A DNA stretch of 64,000 nucleotides from Rhodopseudomonas palustris HaA2 (GTDB taxonomy: Bacteria > Pseudomonadota > Alphaproteobacteria > Rhizobiales > Xanthobacteraceae): NCBI RefSeq assembly GCF_000013365.1, contig NC_007778.1, forward strand, positions 3,720,001-3,784,000, given 5' to 3'. Both the position numbers and the translations under genes were made by a program. The stretch's first letter is position 1. The number at the start of each line of letters is the position of its first letter. The notes under the pieces were generated by a model. The model had not been told where the DNA came from. It searched no databases and worked only from the letters and a program-made list of their open reading frames with translations. Of the stretch, positions 1 through 8,654 are shown piece by piece.

Positions 1-756
1 CAGCACCGAGGCGTCGGCGTAGCGATAGGCCAGCACGACGATCCACTGCCCCATGGTCGAGGCGAGGCCGACCAGCACCCCGATCAGGATGTCGTGCCAG
101 CTCGGCGTCACCCACACGAACGGCACCATCGCGCTGAGCGCCACGAAGCCGACCAGCGCCGAAAACGTCATGGTGACAACGACGCGGTCGGCGCCGCTGA
201 TCATCCGGGTGAGGATCAGGGTGAAGGCCCAGGTCAGCGCCGACAGGATCGGAAAGATCGCCGCCGCGTTGAACGCCGCCGAGCCCGGGCGGATCACGAT
301 CAGGACGCCGAGCAGACCCACCGCGGTCGCCGCCCAGCGGCGGATGCCGATCGCCTCGCCGAGCAGCACGATCGACAGCGCCGTGACGAACAGCGGCGCC
401 ACGAACGATGTCGCGGAAGCTTCCGCGATCGGCAGGAACTGCAATCCGGTGATGAACAGCACCGACGAGGCCACCAGCGCCAGCGCCCGCAGCACCTGCA
501 GCTTCGGCCGCGCCGAGCGCAATGGCGACGCCGACGTCAGCATCACCGGCAGCATGATCAGGAGAAATACCAGGAAACGGATCCAGCCGATCTCGATCGG
601 CGGCAGCGTGCGCCCGAGATATTTCGCCATCGTGTCGGAGCAGGCGAGAAACGCCGTCGAGGCGACGATCAGCGCGATGCCGCGCAACGGATGGTCGGCA
701 TGGCGAGCGGTCAGGCGACGGCTCGATTCATTCGCGGATGGCAAGGTGATGGTCAC
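1..756 (-). CDS. DMT-family (EamA) transporter, C-terminus off window
   Basis: The reverse strand reads a hydrophobic protein of at least 252 residues that continues past the window start. It has a short polar N-terminus and then regularly spaced membrane helices (for example ...LRGIALIVASTAFLAC and the VLVGLASTMGQWIVVLAYRYA region at the edge). This is the pattern of EamA/RhaT drug/metabolite exporters, usually two five-helix repeats of about 300 aa. The only usable start is GTG at 756; an in-frame stop lies at 793-795. The substrate cannot be told from sequence. It stands about 170 bp upstream of nothing on its own strand except the neighbouring aldo/keto reductase end, so operon membership is unclear. 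Confidence 0.8.
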   Translation of the reverse strand, partial: MTITLPSANESSRRLTARHADHPLRGIALIVASTAFLACSDTMAKYLGRTLPPIEIGWIRFLVFLLIMLPVMLTSASPLRSARPKLQVLRALALVASSVLFITGLQFLPIAEASATSFVAPLFVTALSIVLLGEAIGIRRWAATAVGLLGVLIVIRPGSAAFNAAAIFPILSALTWAFTLILTRMISGADRVVVTMTFSALVGFVALSAMVPFVWVTPSWHDILIGVLVGLASTMGQWIVVLAYRYADASVL

Positions 757-923
757 GGATCCAGCAGGGCAATGAAGTGGGAAATCGCTCGGTCATTCAG
801 CGGCAGACCAGTCAAGTAACAATCCGACAAAACGATGTTCGTAGCCGCCGCGCAAGCGCGGAAATCAGGACGCGGCTATGCACGCGGCGACTCGGCGGCG
901 GGCTGCGCCGGCCCCGGCCTCGC

Positions 924-1769
924 TCACAGCATCGGCAGGCTGGCCGGTTCGGGCCCGAGCGGACAGGCCTGGTCGATCGCCGCGATCTCGTCATCGGAGA
1001 GCCGCAGCGATCCGGCCGCGGCATTGTCGGCCGCATGCGCCGGGTCGGCAGCCTTCGGGATCGCGAACAATGACGGCCGCCGGGTCAGAAACGCCAGCGC
1101 CACCTGCCGTGGCGTGGCGCCATGGGCCTCGGCGATCGACTGCAGCAGCCGCCCCTCCGTGCTGCGCGGCAGGGGAAACTCGTCATGACCGAATGGTGAA
1201 TAGGCGGTGACCGCAACGCCGTGCGCCTCGCACCACGGGATCACCGCATGCTCGATCGCGCGCTCGCGCAGATGATACAGCACCTGATTGCAGGCGATCC
1301 TGTCCGGCCCCGCGACCTTGAGCAGTTCCCACAGATCGCCGACGTCGAAATTGCTGACGCCCCATGACCGGATCTTGCCGGCGGCGACCAGTTCCTCGAA
1401 CGCCGCCACGGTTTCCGCCAGCCGATATTGCCCGCGCCAATGCAGCAGATAGCAGTCGAGCCGGTCGGTCTTCAGCCGCTTCAGCGAGCGCTCGCAAGCG
1501 GCGACGGTGCCGCGCCGCGAGGCATTGCTCGGCAGCACCTTCGAGACCAGGAACACCTGGTCCCGCCGGCCGTCGATGGCCTCCGCCACCAGCGGCTCGG
1601 CATCGCCGTACATCTCGGCGGTGTCGATATGCGTCATGCCGAGGTCGAGGCCGCGCCGCAGCGCGGCGATCGCCGCCGTCCGGTCACCCCGGTCGATGTA
1701 CCAGGTGCCCTGTCCGATCGGCGCAATCTCCGGCCCGCCCCGGCCGAATTTGCGCGTGTCCCCACTCAA
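924..1769 (-). CDS. aldo/keto reductase
   Basis: 281-aa protein of the aldo/keto reductase superfamily, cytosolic NAD(P)H-dependent carbonyl reductases with a TIM barrel. The catalytic tetrad is visible: Asp49 and Tyr54 in DTAEMYG, Lys77 in VSKVLP and His110 in LLHW. The NADPH-site elements near the C-terminus (IPKAADPAHAADNAAA) are also present. Length is normal for the family. It lies 15 bp downstream of the intradiol dioxygenase on the same strand, so the two are probably cotranscribed. A role in clearing an aldehyde or keto intermediate of aromatic or acid catabolism is inference only; the substrate is unknown. Confidence 0.88.
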   Translation of the reverse strand: MSGDTRKFGRGGPEIAPIGQGTWYIDRGDRTAAIAALRRGLDLGMTHIDTAEMYGDAEPLVAEAIDGRRDQVFLVSKVLPSNASRRGTVAACERSLKRLKTDRLDCYLLHWRGQYRLAETVAAFEELVAAGKIRSWGVSNFDVGDLWELLKVAGPDRIACNQVLYHLRERAIEHAVIPWCEAHGVAVTAYSPFGHDEFPLPRSTEGRLLQSIAEAHGATPRQVALAFLTRRPSLFAIPKAADPAHAADNAAAGSLRLSDDEIAAIDQACPLGPEPASLPML

Positions 1770-1784
1770 TGCGAGCTCCTGTTG

Positions 1785-2690
1785 TCACTCCGCCGCCGCC
1801 ATCATCGGCTTCGGCGCCGCGCCCCTGCCCGGCTTCAGCCGGAACTCATAGGTCATCAAATGCCACGGCCCCGACGCCGCGCGGCCATCCGGCATCACCG
1901 CATCATCGCGCAATTCAATGGTCGAAATCAGGTCGTCCTTGACGCCGAACACCGCGTCGGACTCGAGATATTTGTCGCCCTCGATGAACACATGCGTGAT
2001 CAGCGGCTCGTAGCCCGGCGCATCGACCAGAAAATGCACGTGCGCCGGCCGCATCGGATGCCGCTGCGAGGCGAGGATCAGTTCGCCGACCGGACCGTCG
2101 ATCGGGATCGGATAGCTGCACGGCAGGATGGTGCGGAACGCGATCCGCCCGTCGCCGTCGGTGACGAACCGCGCGCGCAATGACGGGCCCTCCTCGGCGT
2201 AGGACTGTTTCTGCGAATCATAGAAGCCGTCGTCATCGGCGTGCCAGACGTCGACCGGCACGCCGGCCAACGGATTGCCGGAAAGATCGGTGACACGGCT
2301 CTGGACATACATCCGCTCGCCCTCGACACCTTCGGCAATATCGGCGCCATGCGGCATCGGTTTGTGCTCGCCGACGTAGAACGGCCCCAGCACCGTGGTC
2401 TCCGTGGCGCCGCCGCGCTCGCGATGGTTGACCGCATCGACCAGCATCGAGACGCCGAGCACGTCCGACAGCAGGATGAACTCCTGCCGGCTCGGGGTGC
2501 ATTTCTGCCCGGTACGGGTGAGGAAATCGATCGTTTTCTGCCACTCCTCGAAGGTCAGGCCGGTGCGGCGGACATAGTCGTGCAGCGAACGGACCAGTTC
2601 GCGCATCAGATGCTTGAGCCGCGGATCAGGCGTATCGTCGAAGCTCGCGACGACGGCTTCGGTCAGCTCGGTTTCGTCGAATTGTGGCAT
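1785..2690 (-). CDS. intradiol ring-cleavage dioxygenase (hydroxyquinol/catechol 1,2-dioxygenase type)
   Basis: 301-aa non-haem Fe(III) dioxygenase that opens catechol-type rings between the two hydroxyls. The N-terminal dimerisation domain covers about residues 1-100. The iron ligands of the family are all present: Tyr157 (DGFYDS), Tyr193 (CSYPIP), and His217 and His219 (RPAHVHF). An open frame extends upstream to 2831, but the ATG at 2690 gives the usual N-terminus MPQFDET, preceded by a GGATTGGA stretch; ATG at 2732 is the alternative. The sequence style resembles hydroxyquinol 1,2-dioxygenase more than ortho-pathway catechol enzymes, by recognition rather than alignment. It is paired with the aldo/keto reductase downstream. 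Confidence 0.88.
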   Translation of the reverse strand: MPQFDETELTEAVVASFDDTPDPRLKHLMRELVRSLHDYVRRTGLTFEEWQKTIDFLTRTGQKCTPSRQEFILLSDVLGVSMLVDAVNHRERGGATETTVLGPFYVGEHKPMPHGADIAEGVEGERMYVQSRVTDLSGNPLAGVPVDVWHADDDGFYDSQKQSYAEEGPSLRARFVTDGDGRIAFRTILPCSYPIPIDGPVGELILASQRHPMRPAHVHFLVDAPGYEPLITHVFIEGDKYLESDAVFGVKDDLISTIELRDDAVMPDGRAASGPWHLMTYEFRLKPGRGAAPKPMMAAAE

Positions 2691-2951
2691 ATTCCAATCC
2701 CGGTTGGCGACGGCGAAAGCTACATCAGGCATTCCCATGTGATAAGCGCTGCGCTTGCAGACCGGCCTGCGCGGCCCCTCCTTGCCGGGGGGGCGGATCG
2801 TGTGCTCAAAATCGCACAGACCGACTGCCAACCCGCTTCGCCAAGAGACAATCGCCGCGGATTTTCAGTTACCAGATTCGTGGAACCGCACCGCAAGCTG
2901 CGACGCAACGGTGCGTGAACTGGACATCGTCCTACCGTGATGGAGTATCGA

Positions 2952-4214
2952 ATGCCGGCCCACCCCCAAAAGTCACGCGCTCCCGCGACCGGTTCTGCTG
3001 CCGATGCGGGCATGTCCGAACCCGCGCTGAACCGGATCGACGATCATCTGAAGCGGGTCTATATCGACCCCGGCAAGTTCGCCGGCACCCAGACGCTGGT
3101 CTATCGCCGCGGCCGGATCGTCCACCAATCGTCACTTGGCCACGCCGACCGCGAACGCCAGGTGCCGATCAAGGACGACACAATCTTCCGCATCTATTCG
3201 ATGACCAAGCCGATCACCTCGGTGGCGCTGATGATGCTGTTCGAGGAAGGGCGGATCGCACTCGACGATGCGGTGGCGAAGTACATTCCGGAATGGGCCG
3301 ATCTCGGCGTGTTTCAGGCCGGCATCGGGCCGCTGTTTCTGACGAAGCCGCCGGCGCGCCCGATGCAGATCGTCGATCTGCTGCGGCACACCTCCGGCCT
3401 GACTTACGGCTTCCAGAATCGCACCAATGTCGACGCCGCGTATCGCGACAAGGGCATCGGCGCGTTCGAGAAAGCCGGCACGCTGGACTCGTGGATAGCG
3501 GATCTCGCCCGCATTCCGCTGGAGTTCTCCCCCGGTGAGGCCTGGAACTACTCGGTCTCGACCGACGTGGTCGGCTATATCGTGCAGAAGATCAGCGGCA
3601 TGCCGTTCGAACAGTTCGTCAAGCAGCGCATTCTCGATCCGCTCGGCATGACCGACACCGATTTCCACGTCCCTCCGGAGAAGGCGCACCGCCTCGCCGC
3701 CTGCTATTCCACCGACGGCAAGGGCGGCATGACGCTGCAGGACGATCCGGCGACCAGCAGTTTCCTCGCACCGCCCGACCTGATCTCGGGCGGCGGCGGG
3801 CTGCTCTCGACCTCTGCCGACTATCTGAGATTCTGCCGGGCGCTCTTGAACGGCGGCGAACTCGACGGCGTCCGCCTGATCGGGCCGAAAACGCTGGCGC
3901 TGATGACCACCAACCACCTGCCCGGCAATCGCGACCTCACCGAAATGTCGCGCTCGATGTTCAGCGAGGCGACCAACGCCGGTATCGGCTTCGGTCTCGG
4001 CTTCGCGGTGAACATGAACCCGGCCCTGACGCTGCTGCCCGGCAGCGCCGGCGAGTATTATTGGGGCGGCGCCGCCTCAACCGCGTTCTGGATCGACCCG
4101 GCGGAGGAGCTGATCGCCATCTTCATGACGCAGTTGCTGCCGTCGAGCAGCTATCCGATCCGCCGCGAACTGCGGGCGCTGGTCTACGGCGCGATCACCG
4201 AAAGCAATCTCTGA
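2952..4214 (+). CDS. serine hydrolase, beta-lactamase class C / esterase family
   Basis: 420-aa member of the beta-lactamase/penicillin-binding-like serine hydrolases (Pfam Beta-lactamase), which includes many esterases. The nucleophile motif SMTK is at residues 83-86, a YSVS tyrosine motif follows in GEAWNYSVSTDV, and a C-terminal GG[A]AS block (WGGAASTAFWIDP) supplies the third element. No signal peptide is evident, which favours a cytoplasmic esterase over a true beta-lactamase. The ATG at 2952 has GGAG six bases upstream; GTG 2937 and ATG 2940 are in frame but lack this. It is divergent from the dioxygenase and ends 6 bp from the convergent membrane-protein gene. Confidence 0.85.
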   Translation: MPAHPQKSRAPATGSAADAGMSEPALNRIDDHLKRVYIDPGKFAGTQTLVYRRGRIVHQSSLGHADRERQVPIKDDTIFRIYSMTKPITSVALMMLFEEGRIALDDAVAKYIPEWADLGVFQAGIGPLFLTKPPARPMQIVDLLRHTSGLTYGFQNRTNVDAAYRDKGIGAFEKAGTLDSWIADLARIPLEFSPGEAWNYSVSTDVVGYIVQKISGMPFEQFVKQRILDPLGMTDTDFHVPPEKAHRLAACYSTDGKGGMTLQDDPATSSFLAPPDLISGGGGLLSTSADYLRFCRALLNGGELDGVRLIGPKTLALMTTNHLPGNRDLTEMSRSMFSEATNAGIGFGLGFAVNMNPALTLLPGSAGEYYWGGAASTAFWIDPAEELIAIFMTQLLPSSSYPIRRELRALVYGAITESNL

Positions 4215-4220
4215 GCTCGG

Positions 4221-5717
4221 TCACTGGCGATCGCGCAGATGCACGACGGCGACGTCGTCGGCATAGGCGCGATGCCAGCCGGCGCGGCGATCCATCAGGC
4301 CGATGATCGGCGCGTGCGCCGGCAACAACGTCGCATCGATGTCGTAATCCACGATGAAGCGATCGAGCGCGGCCGTATCGCGGCCCGCAACCGCGCGAAC
4401 CATGTCCATCACCATTCGCTCGCCGTACAATTCGGCGCGGCCGTCGATGAACACCGGAACTCGACGCGAGATCAGATAACCGCCGAACTCGTAGCCGTTG
4501 AGAATACGCTCGGCGCCGTTCCGTTGCGCCGCGGCCAGCGCTTGCTCGGGCATTTGCGTTTCAACGAACTGATAGGTCAGTCGCGGCGCGACCGCGATCG
4601 TCGCACCGACGATCGCCAGCACAGAAGCGACCGCGGCCCAGCCCGGCAGCACGAACTCGGCTTTCGCGCCCGGCGGCGGCGTGCGCCGGGATGCGAGCTG
4701 TTCGGCCCAGGGCCGCGCCAGAGCCAGAGGTGCCAAGAGGGCGAAGCTCTCGATGCTGCGAACATGCGCGAGCGCCATGTGCAACAGCCCGAGCAGCAGC
4801 AGCAGCCGCGGCCACGGCAGCGACAGACCTCGCCACAGCGCCACGCCGATCAGCGCCAGGATACTCGCCTCGAGCGGACCGAACCGACTGAAATCCGCCG
4901 GCGCCCATTCGCCCAGGGTGGTCAGCACCTCGCCGAGGCTGAGGATCTTGCCGGCCGCAATCAGCGTGTTCCAGCCATAGGGCGTGGCGCAGCAACTCGC
5001 CAGCGCCGCGACACCGAATGCGCCCCAACGCAGGGCCAGCGCCACGCGCCGTGCGGGGTCCGCCTGCCGCAGCGCTTCGAGCGCGGCCGGAGCGATCAGC
5101 AGCAGGCCGAGCCCGAAGCCGCCATGAATGTTCGCCCACAGCGCAATGACGATCAGCAGCGCCCATCGTGGCGCCGCCTTGCGATCGGCCGCGTCGATCA
5201 GACCGATGAACCATCCGACCATCAACGGTAGTGCCAGGACGTGCGGCCGTGTCAACAGATGCGGGACCGTCAGCGTCACCGCGAGCATCGTGAGTGCCGT
5301 GGTCACCAAAGCCGACGCGTAGCGCTCGAGATACGCAGCGAACAGCGCAAAGGCCGATGCCGCGGCGAAGGCCGTCACGATCACCGGACCGACCCAGCCC
5401 GCCTTCATCGCGAGCGCGAAGATGACTTGCGCCAGCCAGGACGACGACATCCATGGCGCACCCGCCTTGGTGAACGAAAACACGTCGGTGGTCGGCACCG
5501 CGCCGTGCGCGAGGATCCAGCGTCCGGTCTCGATCTGCCAGAAGGTGTCGGAATCCTGCAGGAAGGAGTCGCCGATCGCAAGCAGGTACACCAATGCGCC
5601 GCAGCCGACCAGCAGCGGCAGCACGCCGCCTTTGCCTGCGGCGGTCTCGGACGATTGGATCGCCTGCAGGGTCACGGCATGGCTCGCAGCACGGGAGAAT
5701 CGCCCCGAATAGGCCAT
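4221..5717 (-). CDS. polytopic membrane protein, possibly GT-C fold glycosyltransferase-like
   Basis: 498-aa integral membrane protein with roughly ten hydrophobic segments. An early luminal loop carries an acidic DSDTFWQIETGRWIL motif, and the C-terminal non-membrane domain contains NGYEFGGYLISRRVPVFIDGRAELYG. An acidic motif after the first helix plus a soluble tail is typical of GT-C type glycosyltransferases using polyprenyl-phosphate sugars, so that is my best guess; no donor or acceptor can be named. It converges on the serine hydrolase with only 6 bp between the stops and no terminator-like hairpin there. The start at 5717 (MAYSGRF) is the first ATG of the frame. Confidence 0.65.
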   Translation of the reverse strand: MAYSGRFSRAASHAVTLQAIQSSETAAGKGGVLPLLVGCGALVYLLAIGDSFLQDSDTFWQIETGRWILAHGAVPTTDVFSFTKAGAPWMSSSWLAQVIFALAMKAGWVGPVIVTAFAAASAFALFAAYLERYASALVTTALTMLAVTLTVPHLLTRPHVLALPLMVGWFIGLIDAADRKAAPRWALLIVIALWANIHGGFGLGLLLIAPAALEALRQADPARRVALALRWGAFGVAALASCCATPYGWNTLIAAGKILSLGEVLTTLGEWAPADFSRFGPLEASILALIGVALWRGLSLPWPRLLLLLGLLHMALAHVRSIESFALLAPLALARPWAEQLASRRTPPPGAKAEFVLPGWAAVASVLAIVGATIAVAPRLTYQFVETQMPEQALAAAQRNGAERILNGYEFGGYLISRRVPVFIDGRAELYGERMVMDMVRAVAGRDTAALDRFIVDYDIDATLLPAHAPIIGLMDRRAGWHRAYADDVAVVHLRDRQ

Positions 5718-5768
5718 ATGCGGCGATAACGTCCGGTTAACCGGACCGTGACCGCAACGAGCGGCGCG

Positions 5769-6548
5769 TCACTTCCCCGGCCAAACCGGCTTGCGCTTCT
5801 CCGCGAAGGCCTTCAGGCCCTCTTTGGCGTCTTCGGTCATCGCCAAGAGCGCAATCTGGCTTTCGGTGTAGGCGATGCTCTCGTCGAACGACATCGACGC
5901 GATCGCCCGCATCGCGTATTTGCCGCGGCGGATCGCGGTCGGTGATTTGTCGGTCAGCCGCTTGACCAGCCAGTCGACCTTGGCGTCGAGCTCGCCGCCC
6001 GGCACCACGTAGTTCAGCAGGCCCGCGTCGCACGCGGTCGGCGCATCGAACGGCTCGCCGGTCAGCGCCCATTCATTGATCAGCCGGCGCGGCGCGATGT
6101 CCTGCAACAGGCTCATCACCTGCATCGGGAACACGCCGACCTTGACCTCCGGCAGCCCGAACAGGACGTGATCCGCCGCCACCGCCATGTCGGTCATGCA
6201 CAGCAGGCCCATGCCGCCGGCCATGCAGGTGCCGTTGACGCGGGCGATCGACGGCTTGGTGGCGTTCTGCGCCAGCCGCAGCAGATCGGCGTAGTCGACA
6301 TTCGGCTTGGAGAAGTCGAACGAGAACGCGGCCCCGGTGGATTGCAGGTCGGCGCCGGCGCAGAACGCCTTGTCACCGGCGCCGGTCAGTACAATCACGC
6401 GCACCGACGGATCGTCATGCGCCTGCTTCCAGCCGGTCCTGATGCCTTCGACCACACCGGCATTGATGGCGTTGCGCTTGTCGGGACGGTTGATGGTGAT
6501 CCACAGCGCCTGATCGCGCTGTTCGATGATCACGGCGTCATTGCTCAT
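5769..6548 (-). CDS. enoyl-CoA hydratase/isomerase (crotonase) family
   Basis: 259-aa crotonase-fold protein. The oxyanion-hole elements CAGADL (63-68) and MAGGMGL (109-115) are present, and one candidate catalytic acid, Glu134, sits in LPEVKVG. The second acid position seems to be replaced in GVFPMQ. The start at 6548 gives MSNDAVIIEQ with GGAC about 10 bases upstream; the longer frame to 6647 reads through a palindromic repeat and is not credible. It follows the biotin-dependent carboxylase genes on the same strand, as methylglutaconyl-CoA or isohexenylglutaconyl-CoA hydratases do in leucine and acyclic terpene pathways. Hydration of the carboxylated enoyl-CoA is therefore the likely role. 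Confidence 0.87.
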   Translation of the reverse strand: MSNDAVIIEQRDQALWITINRPDKRNAINAGVVEGIRTGWKQAHDDPSVRVIVLTGAGDKAFCAGADLQSTGAAFSFDFSKPNVDYADLLRLAQNATKPSIARVNGTCMAGGMGLLCMTDMAVAADHVLFGLPEVKVGVFPMQVMSLLQDIAPRRLINEWALTGEPFDAPTACDAGLLNYVVPGGELDAKVDWLVKRLTDKSPTAIRRGKYAMRAIASMSFDESIAYTESQIALLAMTEDAKEGLKAFAEKRKPVWPGK

Positions 6549-6570
6549 GGTCGGTCTGTCCTCAGGTCTC

Positions 6571-6651
6571 GTCATTGCGAGGAGCGAAGCGACGAAGCAA
6601 TCCAGCTCAGCGCACGGAGCTTCTGGATTGCTTCGCTTCGCTCGCAATGAC
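6571..6651. repeat. palindromic intergenic repeat, type A copy 1
   Basis: An 81-bp imperfect inverted repeat fills the spacer between hydratase and carboxylase alpha genes. Its left arm begins GTCATTGCGAGGAGCGAAGC and its right arm ends TTCGCTCGCAATGAC, with GCAATCCAG/CTGGATTGC in the inner stem. The same element recurs inverted at 17581-17658. Transcribed, it would form a long hairpin between two operon genes. Confidence 0.9.
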
Positions 6652-6674
6652 GGGGCAAATGTTCTTCCGTGCTG

Positions 6675-8654
6675 CTACGAAACTTCGATTTCCGCCACGA
6701 TGCGGCCGGTGGTCACCTGCTCGCCTTCGGCGACGTCGATCGCGATGATGCCCGATGCCGGCGCCAGATGCACGTGCTCCATCTTCATCGCTTCCAGCGT
6801 CAGCACCGGCTGCCCGGCCTCGACGCGGTCGCCGGCCTTGACCAGCACCGCGACGACGCGGCCGTTCAGCGCCGCGCGCAGCTTGCCGTCGCCGCCTGCC
6901 GCCGCCGCGCGCTGCGGCGCCGCGCGCGTCCGATCGACCACGATGTTGCTCACGCCGAGCCGCTGCACGAACAACCGCTCGCCGTCGCGGTGATAGACGG
7001 CGGATTCGCGGAAGTCGCCGGCCTGGAAACGGATGCCGTCGTCGGTGAGGTGCTCGACCGTGAACGAGGTCGCGCGACCGTCATGGCTCACGCGATAACT
7101 GCCGTCCCGCGTGCGAACGACCTCGCAGGTCTGCGTCCGGCCGTCGATCTCGAACCGCAGCGGCGTCGGAAACAGCGCGGCCAGCGAGCGCCCCGGCCGA
7201 TGCGGCGACGCGTGCCGATCGGTGACGTAGAGCAGCAGCCCAGCCAAAGCGGTCGCCGGCACCGCATCGTCCGGCAACGCGCGTGTCAGCGCGTCGCGAT
7301 GCTGCGCAATGAACGCCGTGGTCGCCTCGCCGCGCGCGAACGCCTCGTGCCGCAGGCACGCGGCGAGGAAGCCGCGATTGGTGGTGACGCCGAACGCGAA
7401 GGTGGTGTCGAGGCCGTGGATCAGCTTGCGCCGCGCCTCGTCGCGACTGCGGCCCGTCGCGATGATCTTGGCGATCATCGAGTCGTAGTAAGGCGGGATC
7501 GCCTCGCCGGATTGCAGCGCGTGCTCGACGCGCAGTTCCTCCGGCATCCGCCACAACGCCATCCGGCCGGACTGTGGCATGAAGTCGTGATCGGCGTCTT
7601 CCGAGCACAGCCGCACCTCGATCGCGTGGCCCTTGAACGTGACATCGTCCTGGCGCAGCGGCAACGGCTCGCCGGCGGCGATGCGCAGCTGCAGCTCGAC
7701 CAGATCGAGCCCGGTGATCGCCTCGGTCACCGGATGCTCGACCTGCAGCCGCGTATTCATCTCCATGAAGTAGAACTGGCCCTGCGCGTCGAGCAGAAAT
7801 TCCAGCGTGCCGGCGCCCTCGTAGCCGATCGCCTTCACGGCGTTGACGGCGACCGTGCCCATCTGTTCGCGCAGCGCTTCGGAAACCGCCGGCGACGGCG
7901 CTTCCTCGATCAGCTTCTGGTGGCGGCGCTGCACCGAGCAATCGCGCTCGCCGAGATGGATCGCAGCGCCGTAGCGATCGCCGAACACCTGGATCTCGAT
8001 GTGGCGCGGATCGACGATGGCGCGCTCGAGAATCACGGTCGGATCGCCGAACGCGCCCTGCGCTTCCGAGCGCGCGCTGCGCAGCGCGTCCGGCAGCGCC
8101 GCTGCGTCCTTCACCAGCCGCATGCCGCGACCGCCGCCGCCGGCGACCGCCTTGATCATCACTGGGAAGCCGATCTTGCCGGCCTCCGCGATCATCGCCG
8201 CGTCGCTCTGATCGGCGCCCTGATAGCCGGGCACGCACGGCACGCCAGCCTTCAGCATGATCTCCTTGGCGCCAGCCTTGTTGCCCATCGACGCGATCGA
8301 TTCCGCCGACGGGCCGATGAACACCAGCCCGGCATCGCGGCACGCGGCCGCGAAATCCTCGTTCTCGGCGAGGAAGCCATAGCCCGGATGGACGGCATCG
8401 GCGCCGGCGATCTGGGCGGCTTCGATCAGCACCGGAATGTTGAGATAGGATTGCGACGGCTGCGCGCCGCCGATCGCCACCGCCTCGTCGGCGGCGCGGA
8501 CATGCGCGGCATCGACGTCGGCCTCGGAATAGACCGCGACCACGCCGTAGCCCATCCGGCGTGCGGTGCGCATCACGCGCAGCGCGATCTCGCCGCGATT
8601 GGCGATCAGGATTTTGGTGAAAGGTGTGGATTTCAACATGCGCGTTGCACTCAT
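6675..8654 (-). CDS. biotin-dependent acyl-CoA carboxylase alpha subunit (biotin carboxylase + BCCP)
   Basis: 659-aa subunit that carboxylates its own biotin with ATP and bicarbonate. The biotin carboxylase domain spans roughly 14-460, with the N-terminal ILIANRGEIA, the glycine-rich ATP-grasp loop GGGGRGM and the EMNTRLQVEH signature. A linker domain follows, then the biotinyl domain with Lys at about 624 in LEAMKME. Its stop overlaps the beta-subunit ATG region by 4 bp in the opposite order (beta is upstream, 8651-10273), so the two are translationally coupled. The family includes methylcrotonyl-, propionyl- and geranyl-CoA carboxylases; the substrate cannot be fixed from this chain. Confidence 0.94.
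   Translation of the reverse strand: MSATRMLKSTPFTKILIANRGEIALRVMRTARRMGYGVVAVYSEADVDAAHVRAADEAVAIGGAQPSQSYLNIPVLIEAAQIAGADAVHPGYGFLAENEDFAAACRDAGLVFIGPSAESIASMGNKAGAKEIMLKAGVPCVPGYQGADQSDAAMIAEAGKIGFPVMIKAVAGGGGRGMRLVKDAAALPDALRSARSEAQGAFGDPTVILERAIVDPRHIEIQVFGDRYGAAIHLGERDCSVQRRHQKLIEEAPSPAVSEALREQMGTVAVNAVKAIGYEGAGTLEFLLDAQGQFYFMEMNTRLQVEHPVTEAITGLDLVELQLRIAAGEPLPLRQDDVTFKGHAIEVRLCSEDADHDFMPQSGRMALWRMPEELRVEHALQSGEAIPPYYDSMIAKIIATGRSRDEARRKLIHGLDTTFAFGVTTNRGFLAACLRHEAFARGEATTAFIAQHRDALTRALPDDAVPATALAGLLLYVTDRHASPHRPGRSLAALFPTPLRFEIDGRTQTCEVVRTRDGSYRVSHDGRATSFTVEHLTDDGIRFQAGDFRESAVYHRDGERLFVQRLGVSNIVVDRTRAAPQRAAAAGGDGKLRAALNGRVVAVLVKAGDRVEAGQPVLTLEAMKMEHVHLAPASGIIAIDVAEGEQVTTGRIVAEIEVS

Noticed and set aside
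2952-4214. Antibiotic-resistance beta-lactamase
   Set aside because: No signal peptide and general esterase-like class C architecture; resistance cannot be claimed.
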